In this document: piece by piece, positions 55,997-64,000 of the stretch
Numbering within the stretch: the first letter of the stretch is position 1
Layout: each line of letters opens with the position of its first letter
NCBI RefSeq assembly: GCF_905175385.1
Contig: NZ_HG992749.1
Coordinates: forward strand, 62,001 to 126,000
Direction: 5' to 3'
From: Vibrio sp. B1FLJ16
GTDB taxonomy: Bacteria; Pseudomonadota; Gammaproteobacteria; Enterobacterales; Vibrionaceae
Length of the DNA: 64,000 bases
Translations under genes and position numbers: made by a program
Notes under the pieces: generated by a model
Seen by the model: only the letters and a program-made list of their open reading frames with translations
Told to the model about the DNA's origin: nothing
Databases searched by the model: none

Positions 55997-56111
55997 GTGC
56001 GATAAATAAAGCTAGGCTTTTCTGCGGTTTACTGTCATTTAATAAAACCTTAATGAAAATAAACTACAAAAGTACTTTTCAATTATGACCAATTGTTGTA
56101 CATTAACTCTC

Positions 56112-56217
56112 GTAGGGTACAGAGGTAAGATGTTCTATCTTTCAGACCTTTTGTTTCACGTTATTGGATTAGGCTGATTCAGCCGCCCCAGTCAGTTTTT
56201 GACTGGGGCGTTTTTTA
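56112..56217 (+). ncRNA. spf: Spot 42 small RNA
   Basis: The sequence from GTAGGGTACAGAGGTAAGAT is nearly the same as E. coli Spot 42 and ends in its terminator CGCCCCAGTCA...TGACTGGGGCG-TTTTTT. It is 106 nucleotides, close to the E. coli 109. Spot 42 acts with Hfq on carbon-metabolism genes and is repressed by cAMP-CRP in E. coli. Location after polA is conserved. TACATT at about 56099 is the likely -10. Confidence 0.97.
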
Positions 56218-56316
56218 TTGGGCGAAAGAAAATTTTCAGCTCAAGCTATTTTCTGTTTTTGAATATGTAAAGAGGGAAGCAATTGGCTTCCCTTTCTTGT
56301 TTTTGCGCATGTGTTT

Positions 56317-56727
56317 TTAGCGCATACGGACCACATTGGTCTCTTGTTGCTTTTTCATCTGTTCGAAGCTCAATATGAATGGCTCAGACTGACGTACGTT
56401 GTGAGGCAGCTTCTGAATTGCGCGATAGGCTTCATCTTTAGTCTTGAAGTCTCCTGCTGTCACTGCATACCAACGAGTCCCACGGCTTGATTTCCAGTTT
56501 ACCCATACAGGGTAGCTCGGCTCAATATGACGAATATACTCCTGAACATCCGCTTCCTGCTTAAGCGCTAATACCTGAACTGTAAAGTGGTTGGGATTCA
56601 TATGTCCGTAAGCATCCTGGGAAGTCATTACACCTACGCACTGTGCTTCCTGGGTTGGAGAGGGTGCAATACTACATCCCGCCAAGGCTATGCTAAGTAA
56701 TAGGGGAGTGACTTTAGATAGCTTCAT
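56317..56727 (-). CDS. SPOR-domain lipoprotein
   Basis: The 136-residue precursor has a lipobox (LSIALAGC-S). The mature part is mostly one SPOR domain (about 47-120): HFTVQVLALKQEADVQEYI, then WYAVTAGDFKTKDEAYRAI and LPHNVRQSEPFI. SPOR domains bind denuded septal peptidoglycan, so it probably sits at the division site. It is a single gene. Confidence 0.9.
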   Translation of the reverse strand: MKLSKVTPLLLSIALAGCSIAPSPTQEAQCVGVMTSQDAYGHMNPNHFTVQVLALKQEADVQEYIRHIEPSYPVWVNWKSSRGTRWYAVTAGDFKTKDEAYRAIQKLPHNVRQSEPFILSFEQMKKQQETNVVRMR

Positions 56728-57230
56728 AATTTTCTCTAATTAATAAATGACTGCTTATAGCAACACATTACTAAAAAGAAGGCAGAAATCATGTCAGGAT
56801 TGCCTGAAAATGCCGATTCCGAGTACTGTGCCAAAGACTTTCATTACAAGCTGAGTAGCTAAGAGCGCTGGCTTGTACGCTGTGTAAATTTATTACAATC
56901 ACACTATGATTTATTCTCGCAAGAAACTAAGTGAGCTAAAAATGTGGAGTTCGTGTTTCAAGGTGTTGAATATAAAGATTTTTGTTGTTGGTTGGGGTGT
57001 CGGGTGAGGCGCTGAGTTACGAAAGTCACGTATCTCATGCTATTGAAATCATTCAAAAGTTCGGCAATGCTTTGTGGCATAACAATAATTACTACGTTTT
57101 CTCTCCCGTTATCCCTGCCAGGAAGGTGGGGATTTTTTATTTTTATCCGCGTAAGATAAGCAAAAGCCCCGCCGGAATGGCAGGGCTGGGTCGAAAAATT
57201 TAACAAAGCTTGTTAAATAGTCTTCGTTAA
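56728..57230. other. Intergenic region with an unassigned plus-strand terminator and the engB terminator
   Basis: About 500 bases without a gene that I can support. ATCCCTGCC-AGGAA-GGTGGGGAT followed by TTTTTATTTTT (57111-57144) is a plus-strand terminator with two G-U pairs and no assigned upstream gene. TATGAT at 56905-56910 is a possible -10. An RNA of about 220 nucleotides between the two is possible. A 21-codon frame at 56942 has no support. Confidence 0.45.
57161..57187 (-). terminator. Intrinsic terminator of engB
   Basis: On the minus strand AGCCCTGCC-ATTCC-GGCGGGGCT is followed by TTTTG, 44 bases after the engB stop codon. Confidence 0.85.
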
Positions 57231-57887
57231 TTATTCTTCACTGCTTTCTGGTGCTTCTGACTCTTCTTCAATCAGATGTGCAAACGCTGGCGCAAACCAG
57301 GTATCCAGTTTCGCGCGTAGCTGATCAACACCTAAACCTTTCAGTGAAGAGAATACGTCAACATCGACATCACCACCGAAAGTTTCAACCTGTTTGCGCA
57401 CTTTCAGTAGCGTCTGCTTACGTGCTCCGCTCTTAAGTTTATCGGCTTTGGTCAGCAGTACTTGCACTGGAATACGGCTGTCTATAGCCCAGTAAATCAT
57501 TTGCTGGTCGAGATCTTTCATCGGATGACGAATGTCCATCAGAACCACAAGGCCTTTCAGACACTCGCGCTTCTGCAGGTATTCACCTAACGACTTCTGC
57601 CACTTATTTTTCATCTCGATTGGGACTTGAGCAAATCCGTATCCTGGTAGATCGACGATGTGGCAACCTTCTTCTACTTTGAAAAGGTTGATTAACTGGG
57701 TACGACCCGGTGTCTTTGACGTCTTAGCTAAACTCTTTTGGTTAGTCAGACGGTTAAGTGCACTCGATTTACCAGCGTTTGAGCGTCCTGCAAACGCGAT
57801 TTCGACACCTTCGTCCTCCGGCAGGTGACGAATATCGGGTGCGCTGGTGATGAAATGCGTGTTTTGGTAATGAATTTTTACGCTCAC
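57231..57887 (-). CDS. engB: Ribosome biogenesis GTP-binding protein EngB (YihA)
   Basis: The 218-residue GTPase has the G1 loop [16 protein letters not shown]2 TPGRTQ, G3 DLPGYGFAQ and G4 LLTKADK. It is essential in E. coli and helps assemble the large subunit. The frame is open to ATG at 57899, but GTG at 57887 with GGAG upstream gives a start ([11 protein letters not shown]) that aligns better with relatives. It is divergent from the cytochrome gene. Confidence 0.95.
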   Translation of the reverse strand: MSVKIHYQNTHFITSAPDIRHLPEDEGVEIAFAGRSNAGKSSALNRLTNQKSLAKTSKTPGRTQLINLFKVEEGCHIVDLPGYGFAQVPIEMKNKWQKSLGEYLQKRECLKGLVVLMDIRHPMKDLDQQMIYWAIDSRIPVQVLLTKADKLKSGARKQTLLKVRKQVETFGGDVDVDVFSSLKGLGVDQLRAKLDTWFAPAFAHLIEEESEAPESSEE

Positions 57888-58046
57888 TGTTAACTCCATC
57901 TCGACTTTGTGTAGTCGATTGATTACTTTTTTGTGAAAATGTGTAAAATAACCGTGCTCGGCATAAGGTCGCCTATTGTACCATGAGTGTACACGGTATG
58001 TTCACATTCCGTGGTACTGGAAGCTTGATAATTATAATGGAATGTC

Positions 58047-58664
58047 ATGAAGAAATTAGCGCTAATTTTGAGTGTTTTAGCCAGCTGCTCAGTATGGGCC
58101 CAAGGTAGTATTGAGGCTGGTAAAGCAAAATCCCAAACCTGTGTCGCCTGTCATGGTGCAGATGGCAACAGTGCAATCGCAATGTACCCTAAACTAGCAG
58201 GCCAACACGCTAAGTATCTTGAGAAACAGCTACAAGATCTTAAGTTAGGTATGACAAGTGGTGGTAAGCAGGGTCGTTACGATCCGGTCATGAGTGGTAT
58301 GGCAATGCCGCTAAGCGATGAAGACATCGCGGATCTGTCTGCATACTTCGCTTCTCTCCCGATTTCAGAGAACTCGACGCCTGAAGATGTCGTTACAAAA
58401 GGTAAAGTGCTTTACACTGCCGGTGACGCTGAGCGTGGTCTGACAGCATGTATTGCTTGTCACGGTGCGCGTGGTAACGGTACTGAGCTTTCAGGGTTCC
58501 CTAAAATTTCTGGTCAGCATGCTGACTACATTAAAGCTCAGCTGACTAAATTCCGTGATGGTAGCCGTGGTAACGATATGAATGCCATGATGCGTGACAT
58601 CGCGAAGAAAATGACAGACGAAGATATCGAAGTTCTGTCGAAGTACGTTGGCGGTCTGCACTAA
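58047..58664 (+). CDS. Cytochrome c4, diheme
   Basis: The 205-residue precursor has a signal peptide (cleavage near VWAQ) and two class I cytochrome c domains, each with a heme site (CVACH and CIACH). It carries electrons in the periplasm towards terminal oxidases, probably the cbb3 type. The location next to engB is common in Vibrio. Confidence 0.95.
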   Translation: MKKLALILSVLASCSVWAQGSIEAGKAKSQTCVACHGADGNSAIAMYPKLAGQHAKYLEKQLQDLKLGMTSGGKQGRYDPVMSGMAMPLSDEDIADLSAYFASLPISENSTPEDVVTKGKVLYTAGDAERGLTACIACHGARGNGTELSGFPKISGQHADYIKAQLTKFRDGSRGNDMNAMMRDIAKKMTDEDIEVLSKYVGGLH

Positions 58665-58791
58665 TTTATACCCCTACATAGTTCGAGCAATTTTTTGCAA
58701 AAATGCCCCAGCGAAATCGTTGGGGCATTTTTGTTAGTGATGCAGATCACGTCCGGATTTAGGGGGCAAGTAGAGATCTGGCTCGGCAGTT

Positions 58792-58937
58792 TGTAAGACA
58801 TTCGCCATACTAATTAGTGTCTTTTTCTCGTTGCTGGTTTTAACTTTATGATTAAGTTGTTCTTTTCCTTGTGTCTAAAAAATAGTCTGATATTTTTTCT
58901 GGCGTTGGCTTGAGAGTCGTTCTGATCGGCGTAAAGT
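58792..58937 (+). promoter_or_regulatory. Promoter region of the CsrB-type RNA with a possible VarA/GacA box
   Basis: TTGAGA (58910-58915) and TAAAGT (58932-58937) form a -35/-10 pair with a 16-base spacer. TGTAAG at 58792-58797, about 150 bases before the start, is the left half of the GacA/UvrY/VarA box TGTAAG-N6-CTTACA, and the right half is poor. Control by VarS/VarA is known for Vibrio Csr RNAs; binding here is inferred. Confidence 0.5.
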
Positions 58938-58943
58938 AGCAAA

Positions 58944-59290
58944 TGTTCACAGGGAGTGAGCAAAAGGAATACAGGCCAAGGTTTCGGTCTCAGGGACTCA
59001 GGCTAGGAATGCTTGGCAAGTGAAAAAGGATTTGGGCAGGCAAGGAGCCTGTCGGATAAGGATGGTCATCTCGTCTGACGGTTAAGACAGTGAAAGGGAT
59101 CAGGCACAGGAAGTTGCCCAGTAGACAGGAAGTAAATGGATAGCCAGAATTCATCAGGAAGATGAAGAACAACACTTTCGCAGGGAAAGCTCGAAAAACA
59201 AAAGGATTCTTGGGGCACTTAATGCGTGCAACACGATTTCGCCTCATATGTTGGCATTAGAAAGCGGCAGTTTAACTGCCGCTTTTTTTA
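58944..59290 (+). ncRNA. CsrB/CsrC-family small RNA that binds CsrA
   Basis: About 350 nucleotides contain 15 GGA triplets, many as AGGA or AGGGA and several in hairpin loops, between 58965 and 59215. This repeated motif is the hallmark of RNAs that sequester CsrA. A strong terminator AGCGGCAGT-TT-AACTGCCGCT-TTTTTTT closes it at 59290. Vibrio have three such RNAs (CsrB, CsrC, CsrD); I cannot tell which this is. A minus-strand open frame across it is not a gene. The 5' end is estimated. Confidence 0.9.
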
Positions 59291-59450
59291 TATCATCAGC
59301 GCGGTAAATTTACCTCTGACGTCAGTGTGTGGTTTCGTCTGGCGGCCTTATTCAGTTTTTTTAACAAAAACTGCTGAAAAAACACTCAATAGCACTCCAA
59401 TATAAGTCTAGTTTCTGGTATGTTTCGCATCCCTGTTTGAGGAAGTCAGC

Positions 59451-60089
59451 ATGCATACCTGTCCTTTATGCCACAGTCAGCACACTCACCACTATTTTGA
59501 AGATAAGCGACGCGAGTACCTTCAATGTGAGCAGTGCTGTTTGGTGTTTGTAAATCCAGACCAACGTTTGGATGCAGATACTGAAAAAGCTCACTATGAT
59601 TTGCATGAGAACAATCCAGAAGATATCGGATACCGACGTTTTCTGTCGCGGATTGCTGATCCGATTACAGCGCGAATTTCACCACAATCGAACGGAATCG
59701 ACTTTGGTTGTGGGCCGGGACCGACACTTTCTCTGATGCTAGAAGAAGTAGGTCACACCATGGCGTTGTACGATATTTACTATCACCCTGATACATCGGT
59801 GTTAGAAACGCAGTATGACTTCATGACAGCAACAGAGGTGATAGAACACCTCTACCACCCAGATATGGTGTGGAAGCAATGGTTGAATTTAGTTAAGCCC
59901 GGGGGCTGGATAGGTCTGATGACGAAGATGGTTATCGACGCAGAAGCATTTCAGTCATGGCACTATAAGAATGACCCGACGCATGTGGTGTTCTTTAGCC
60001 GTGATACATTCCGGTTCCTGGCTGAGCGGGATAAGCTCGAACTTGAATTTATAGGTAATGATGTAATTTTACTGAGGAAAACCCAGTAA
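59451..60089 (+). CDS. SAM-dependent methyltransferase with N-terminal zinc ribbon
   Basis: The 212-residue protein has an N-terminal Cys cluster (CPLC at 4-7 and CEQCC at about 26-30), a SAM-binding GIDFGCGPGPTL and the post-motif TEVIEHLYHP. The class I methyltransferase family is clear; the substrate is not. Its stop overlaps the yihI start (TAATG), so the two are coupled. Confidence 0.9.
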   Translation: MHTCPLCHSQHTHHYFEDKRREYLQCEQCCLVFVNPDQRLDADTEKAHYDLHENNPEDIGYRRFLSRIADPITARISPQSNGIDFGCGPGPTLSLMLEEVGHTMALYDIYYHPDTSVLETQYDFMTATEVIEHLYHPDMVWKQWLNLVKPGGWIGLMTKMVIDAEAFQSWHYKNDPTHVVFFSRDTFRFLAERDKLELEFIGNDVILLRKTQ

Positions 60090-60631
60090 TGAGCCGTAGT
60101 AAAAAATCTAGAAAGCCGGGCGCTGCAGGCGCACCTGATATTATTGTCACTCGTAACCGTACAGAATCGGACGTTGAAGGCCGCCTGCGCAAGCGTGCGA
60201 AAAAACGCAAAGGTCTGAAAACCGGTAACCGTAATTCGGAGGCGAACGAGCAGAAGAAACACGCAGCTGCTCAAAACCGCGATCCTCGCTTAGGCAGCAA
60301 GAAGAAGATCCCTCTGATTGTTGAGCCTGCGAAGAAAATGACTAAGCAAGAGCGTCGTTTATCTGCAGAGCAAGAGCTGGAGATGCTGGAAAATGACGCG
60401 CAGTTAAACGTGTTGCTGGATCGTATCGAAGCGGGTGAAAATCTGGGTACTGGTCTGCAGAAGTACGTTGATGAGAAGCTGGATCGTATTGAGAAGCTGA
60501 TGAGTCAGCTTGGTCTGCTAGAACCGGAAGAAGAGGAAGACTTCACCGCACCAGCAGAGAAAGGTCCTCGTAATGACGATGATCTGCTTGCAGACTTCGA
60601 TGACATCAACTTCGATGACTACAAAGGATAA
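60089..60631 (+). CDS. yihI: Der GTPase-activating protein YihI
   Basis: The 180-residue protein has a very basic N-terminal half (SRSKKSRKPGAAGAPDI, RLRKRAKKRKGLKTGNR) and an acidic C-terminal half ending DLLADFDDINFDDYKG. YihI stimulates the GTPase Der during ribosome assembly. DUF2489 gene follows 7 bases later. Confidence 0.95.
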   Translation: MSRSKKSRKPGAAGAPDIIVTRNRTESDVEGRLRKRAKKRKGLKTGNRNSEANEQKKHAAAQNRDPRLGSKKKIPLIVEPAKKMTKQERRLSAEQELEMLENDAQLNVLLDRIEAGENLGTGLQKYVDEKLDRIEKLMSQLGLLEPEEEEDFTAPAEKGPRNDDDLLADFDDINFDDYKG

Positions 60632-60638
60632 TTGAGTT

Positions 60639-61127
60639 ATGAACGTAACCTTATTAGCAACGGCAGGGGCGGTAATTATTATCGCTCTGGCTTCTTATGC
60701 AGGTTACCTTCTGCTTCAGTTAAAAAAGCAAAAGGAATTGCAGCTGCAGCATCAAAAATTGGCTATCGAAAAACGTAATGCCAACATTTTTGATAATGTG
60801 CATACCTTGTGTCAGGCGGGTATTCAGGGCCAGTGCGATTTGTCGGAAATCAGTATTCGTGTCTACTGCATCATGGACTACGTTCAGGGTGAAGAACGCA
60901 TCGATTTCGATAAAACGTATCCTGCAATTTCTGAGCTTTACCATATTGTAAAAGATATGGCGCGTGGTGAAGATCGCCAGCAACTTGCTAAGAAAGAGCG
61001 TATGCAACAAAATTTAGCTCGTCAGAAAGCTGAAAGCCGCTTAACAGAGACGATTGTTGAAGAGCTCAAATTGTTGAAGAAAAACGTCCAGCCGCTGAAT
61101 AATCAAATTAATATTCAGATGATCTAA
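60639..61127 (+). CDS. DUF2489 membrane-anchored protein
   Basis: The 162-residue protein has one N-terminal membrane helix (LLATAGAVIIIALASYAGYLL) and a cytoplasmic helical domain. DUF2489 genes commonly follow yihI in Vibrio. Its function is unknown. Confidence 0.88.
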   Translation: MNVTLLATAGAVIIIALASYAGYLLLQLKKQKELQLQHQKLAIEKRNANIFDNVHTLCQAGIQGQCDLSEISIRVYCIMDYVQGEERIDFDKTYPAISELYHIVKDMARGEDRQQLAKKERMQQNLARQKAESRLTETIVEELKLLKKNVQPLNNQINIQMI

Positions 61128-61189
61128 CCCGTCTCTGACCAAGTTGGCGGTTAGACACTGAGTCTTCATTTTGACTGCTTTAGAAATTA

Positions 61190-61222
61190 CCCCAGTTATG
61201 TCCTTAAGACAGCTGGGGTTAT
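61190..61222 (+). terminator. Weak hairpin terminator after the DUF2489 gene
   Basis: CCCCAG (61190-61195) and CTGGGG (61213-61218) enclose a nested TGTC/GACA pair. Only two T residues follow, so termination may be partial or Rho-assisted. Confidence 0.5.
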
Positions 61223-61366
61223 CGTGATCACGCTAGCACTTCTTTGGTTTTATAATTAAAAAGCCAAAAGGTATTGCCGCGGTTGTCTTTATCGTATGGC
61301 AAAATAACGGCTCTGATTATTGGGCGACGGTTTTCATTGCCCTAGTATTTAACGGAAAGTACCACC

Positions 61367-62758
61367 ATGTCGAATCAACACACTGAATCGGAACAGCAAA
61401 TCGTTTGGGATCAAGCAGTATTGGATAAGTACAATTATTCCGGTCCTCGCTATACGTCTTACCCGACTGCATTGGAGTTTCATGAAGCATTTACCATTTC
61501 TGATTATGATATGGCTTGTGCTCAGTACCCGGATCGCCCATTGTCGTTGTACGTCCACATTCCGTTCTGTCATAAGCTGTGTTACTACTGTGGCTGTAAT
61601 AAGGTTATAACCCGTCATTCGCACAAAGCAGATGAATACCTTGATGTGCTTGAGCACGAAATTCGTCAGCGTGCTTCACTACTGGTTGGCCGCACTGTAA
61701 CCCAACTCCATTTTGGTGGTGGTACACCAACCTTCCTGTCTGAAAAGCAGATCTCGCGCGTGATGGACTTATTACGCCAGGAGTTCTTCTTCAGTGATGA
61801 TGCAGAAATCAGCATTGAGGTCGACCCGCGTGAAATTGAGCTTACCATGCTGGATCACCTGCGTGGTGAAGGCTTCAACCGCCTGAGCATCGGTGTTCAG
61901 GATTTCAACAAAGAAGTGCAGCAGTTAGTAAACCGTGAACAGGATGAAGGGTTCATTTTTGATATGGTGGCTCGTGCGAAGGAGCTTGGCTTCCGTTCGA
62001 CAAACCTAGATCTGATCTACGGCTTACCGAAACAAACCAAAGATTCTTTTGCTAATACACTAGAAAAAGTGCTGGAAATGCAACCGGGTCGTCTGTCGGT
62101 ATTTAACTACGCCCACATGCCACAGCTGTTTGCCGCTCAGCGAAAGATTAAAGATGAAGACCTGCCACAGGCTGAAGAAAAGATGGCGATTTTGCAAGAT
62201 ACCATCGCGACGCTGACGGATGCGGGCTATCAGTTTATCGGTATGGACCACTTTGCTAAGCCAGATGACGAACTGGCAGTGGCACAACGTGAAGGAGTGT
62301 TGCATCGCAACTTCCAGGGTTACACTACTCAGGGCGAATGTGATTTAGTTGGTTTCGGTGTATCTGCGATCTCAATGGTTGGTGACGCTTATGCACAGAA
62401 CCAAAAAGAGCTAAAGAAATACTATGCTCAGGTGAACGATCTTCGCCATGCTCTGTGGAAAGGTGTTTCTCTGGACGCGGATGATTTACTCCGTCGTGAA
62501 GTTATCAAGCAACTGATATGTAACTTTAAACTGGATAAAAAAGCCATTGAGGCAGAGTTTAAGGTTAAGTTCAGCCAGTACTTCAGAGAAGATTTAGAGT
62601 TACTGCAAACCTTCATCAACGATGAGCTGGTGGAAGTGGATGATAACGAAATTCGTGTAACGCTGCGTGGTCGTCTGCTGATCCGTAATATCTGTATGAG
62701 TTTCGATAAATACCTGCGTGCAAAAGCTAGACAGCAGCAGTTTTCGCGGGTTATCTAA
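61367..62758 (+). CDS. hemN: Oxygen-independent coproporphyrinogen III oxidase
   Basis: HemN converts coproporphyrinogen III to protoporphyrinogen IX without oxygen. The 463-residue radical-SAM enzyme has the cluster motif CHKLCYYCGC, the SAM-binding HFGGGTP and the family length (457 in E. coli). No clear FNR box is visible just upstream. It is a single gene with a bidirectional terminator after it. Confidence 0.97.
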   Translation: MSNQHTESEQQIVWDQAVLDKYNYSGPRYTSYPTALEFHEAFTISDYDMACAQYPDRPLSLYVHIPFCHKLCYYCGCNKVITRHSHKADEYLDVLEHEIRQRASLLVGRTVTQLHFGGGTPTFLSEKQISRVMDLLRQEFFFSDDAEISIEVDPREIELTMLDHLRGEGFNRLSIGVQDFNKEVQQLVNREQDEGFIFDMVARAKELGFRSTNLDLIYGLPKQTKDSFANTLEKVLEMQPGRLSVFNYAHMPQLFAAQRKIKDEDLPQAEEKMAILQDTIATLTDAGYQFIGMDHFAKPDDELAVAQREGVLHRNFQGYTTQGECDLVGFGVSAISMVGDAYAQNQKELKKYYAQVNDLRHALWKGVSLDADDLLRREVIKQLICNFKLDKKAIEAEFKVKFSQYFREDLELLQTFINDELVEVDDNEIRVTLRGRLLIRNICMSFDKYLRAKARQQQFSRVI

Positions 62759-62810
62759 TTTTTACTTCGCTATTTCTGATCACTTATTTACTGTGATTGG
62801 TATGAACATA

Positions 62811-62839
62811 AAAAATGCCAGCAAATACTGGCATTTTTT
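62811..62839. terminator. Bidirectional terminator between hemN and add
   Basis: AAAAATGCCAG-CAAATA-CTGGCATTTTTT lies between the two convergent genes. Confidence 0.94.
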
Positions 62840-62855
62840 GTATTTTTACGCGCAA

Positions 62856-63860
62856 TTAAACGCGATCTTTTACTTTTTCTTTCAGCGCTGTTTTCTCAGC
62901 GTCTGACAGGAACGCCAGCTCAAGGCCATTAATCTGTGCCTGACGGATCTGCTCCTGACTCAGACCTGCTGCTGGTGCTGCAACTTCGTATTCGTAAGGA
63001 AGCTCAATACCTTCCACTGCCGGGTCATCAGTATTAAGACACGCCAGTACGCCGTGTTCGAGGAATTGTTTCAGTGGGTGGTTCGCAAGCGATTCTACTG
63101 TGCTGGTCTGGATGTTTGATGTCAGGCAAGATTCAATACCAATGCGGTGTTCTGCCAGGTAATCCATCAGTTTAGGGTCTTCAATCGCTTTTACACCATG
63201 GCCGATACGTGTTGCGCCTAGCTTATTGATTGCCTGCCACATGCTTTCTGCGCCAGCGGCTTCGCCAGCGTGCACGGTGACGTTAAGTCCAGCATCATTT
63301 ACTTGTTTAAAGTGAGAAACAAAACGGTCACCCGGCTGGCCCAGTTCGTCACCGGCAAGGTCAACGGCCACAATGTGGTCCTTCTGACTAAGAATGGCAT
63401 CAAGCTCCTGTTGGCACGCATCGGTACCGAACGTACGGCTCATGATTCCGATAAGGTTAGCTTTCACACCGAAATCACGCATACCAGCCTGAACACCATC
63501 AACAACGGCTTCCACCACACCAGCAACTGGCAGTTTGTGTTTCATTGCCATGTAGTAAGGTGAGAAACGCAGCTCTGCGTAATCAATCTGAGCGTTGAGT
63601 GCGTCTTCAACGTTTTCATAAGCGACACGGCGGCATGCGTCTAAATCACCAAGTACGGCAACGCCCCAGTCAAGCTTAGAAAGGAAAGCAACAAGAGAAG
63701 GTTCCGCTTCGACAATTTGAACGTGTGGAGTTAAAGATTCGATGTCGTACGCAGGCAGAGCAACACCAAACTTCTGGCCAAGCTCAAGAATGGTCTTAGT
63801 ACGAATGTTACCGTCAAGATGGCGGTGCAAATCAGTGAGAGGAAGATTCTTAGTTATCAT
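62856..63860 (-). CDS. add: Adenosine deaminase
   Basis: The 334-residue enzyme turns adenosine and deoxyadenosine into inosine and deoxyinosine for purine salvage. It starts [18 protein letters not shown], with the zinc ligands HRH, then [10 protein letters not shown] and RIGHGVKA, and [10 protein letters not shown]. The frame is open to 63899, but ATG at 63860 gives the family start and length. No gene is visible from there to the window end. Confidence 0.96.
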   Translation of the reverse strand: MITKNLPLTDLHRHLDGNIRTKTILELGQKFGVALPAYDIESLTPHVQIVEAEPSLVAFLSKLDWGVAVLGDLDACRRVAYENVEDALNAQIDYAELRFSPYYMAMKHKLPVAGVVEAVVDGVQAGMRDFGVKANLIGIMSRTFGTDACQQELDAILSQKDHIVAVDLAGDELGQPGDRFVSHFKQVNDAGLNVTVHAGEAAGAESMWQAINKLGATRIGHGVKAIEDPKLMDYLAEHRIGIESCLTSNIQTSTVESLANHPLKQFLEHGVLACLNTDDPAVEGIELPYEYEVAAPAAGLSQEQIRQAQINGLELAFLSDAEKTALKEKVKDRV

Positions 63861-64000
63861 TATGTCGATCCGGATAGTTAGAACAGGAACAAGCCCCAAA
63901 CATTATCTGTGACAATCATTGGGTAAAGATGCAGTGCTAATATCAGCAATAAGGATGAGGCAGTTGCTGATATAGGTATAAGTATAATTAACAGGTTAGT

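Noticed and set aside
58990..59247. Minus-strand open frame of 85 codons
   Set aside because: It runs antisense across the CsrB-type RNA; the repeated GGA motifs explain the sequence better.

Overview
The window reads as a stretch of Vibrio chromosome, most likely chromosome 1 of a Harveyi-clade or related species. The evidence is the gene order rmuC-ubiE-ubiJ-ubiB-tatABC, hemB, ryhB, polA, spf (Spot 42), engB, cytochrome c4, a CsrB-type RNA, yihI, hemN, together with proteins that align closely with gammaproteobacterial families. No database search was possible; every name comes from motifs, recognised sequence and context.

Region 1 (1 to about 12,716) is an AT-richer mobile island that enters from the left edge and ends in the last codons of gor. 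At its gor-proximal end sit four genes (a 400-aa tyrosine recombinase, a 562-aa recombinase-fold protein without most catalytic residues, a 703-aa tyrosine recombinase, a 147-aa coiled-coil protein). This matches the intA-tfp-intB-srap core of strand-biased circularising integrative elements and resembles Tn554 tnpABC. The cargo is defence-like: an AAA+ ATPase/subtilase pair (IetAS type), a winged-helix/DEAH-helicase operon under an XRE repressor with two near-perfect operators, and a leftward pair in which one protein has a degenerate DisA_N (diadenylate-cyclase-like) domain.

Region 2 (12,717 to 30,812) is core genome: gor, rlmJ, prlC, asnC, rsmJ, stress genes (uspA, ftnA, uspB), a chemoreceptor/porin/PstS-like trio, a flavoprotein, and a sigma-54 activator. 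It is interrupted by a small AT-rich lipase/exported-protein pair at 19,961-21,624.

Region 3 (30,813 to 38,653) is an envelope-stress cluster: BON protein, DUF1328, small lipoprotein, hemerythrin, a phosphatase/lipid-kinase fusion, DUF2383, YqjD/YqjE/YqjK-like proteins and an AI-2E family protein. Two sigma-54 promoters are visible and a divergent sigma-54 activator lies next to them. The right edge carries a scar: the tail of an EAL gene and the tail of a DUF1328 gene, next to a second copy of the small lipoprotein.

Region 4 (38,677 to 64,000) is core again: a PAS-GGDEF-EAL protein, rmuC, the ubiquinone and Tat genes (with an intrinsic terminator between tatB and tatC), an antiporter, tatD, hemB, three regulatory RNAs (RyhB, Spot 42, CsrB-type), polA preceded by DnaA boxes, engB, cytochrome c4, yihI, hemN and add.
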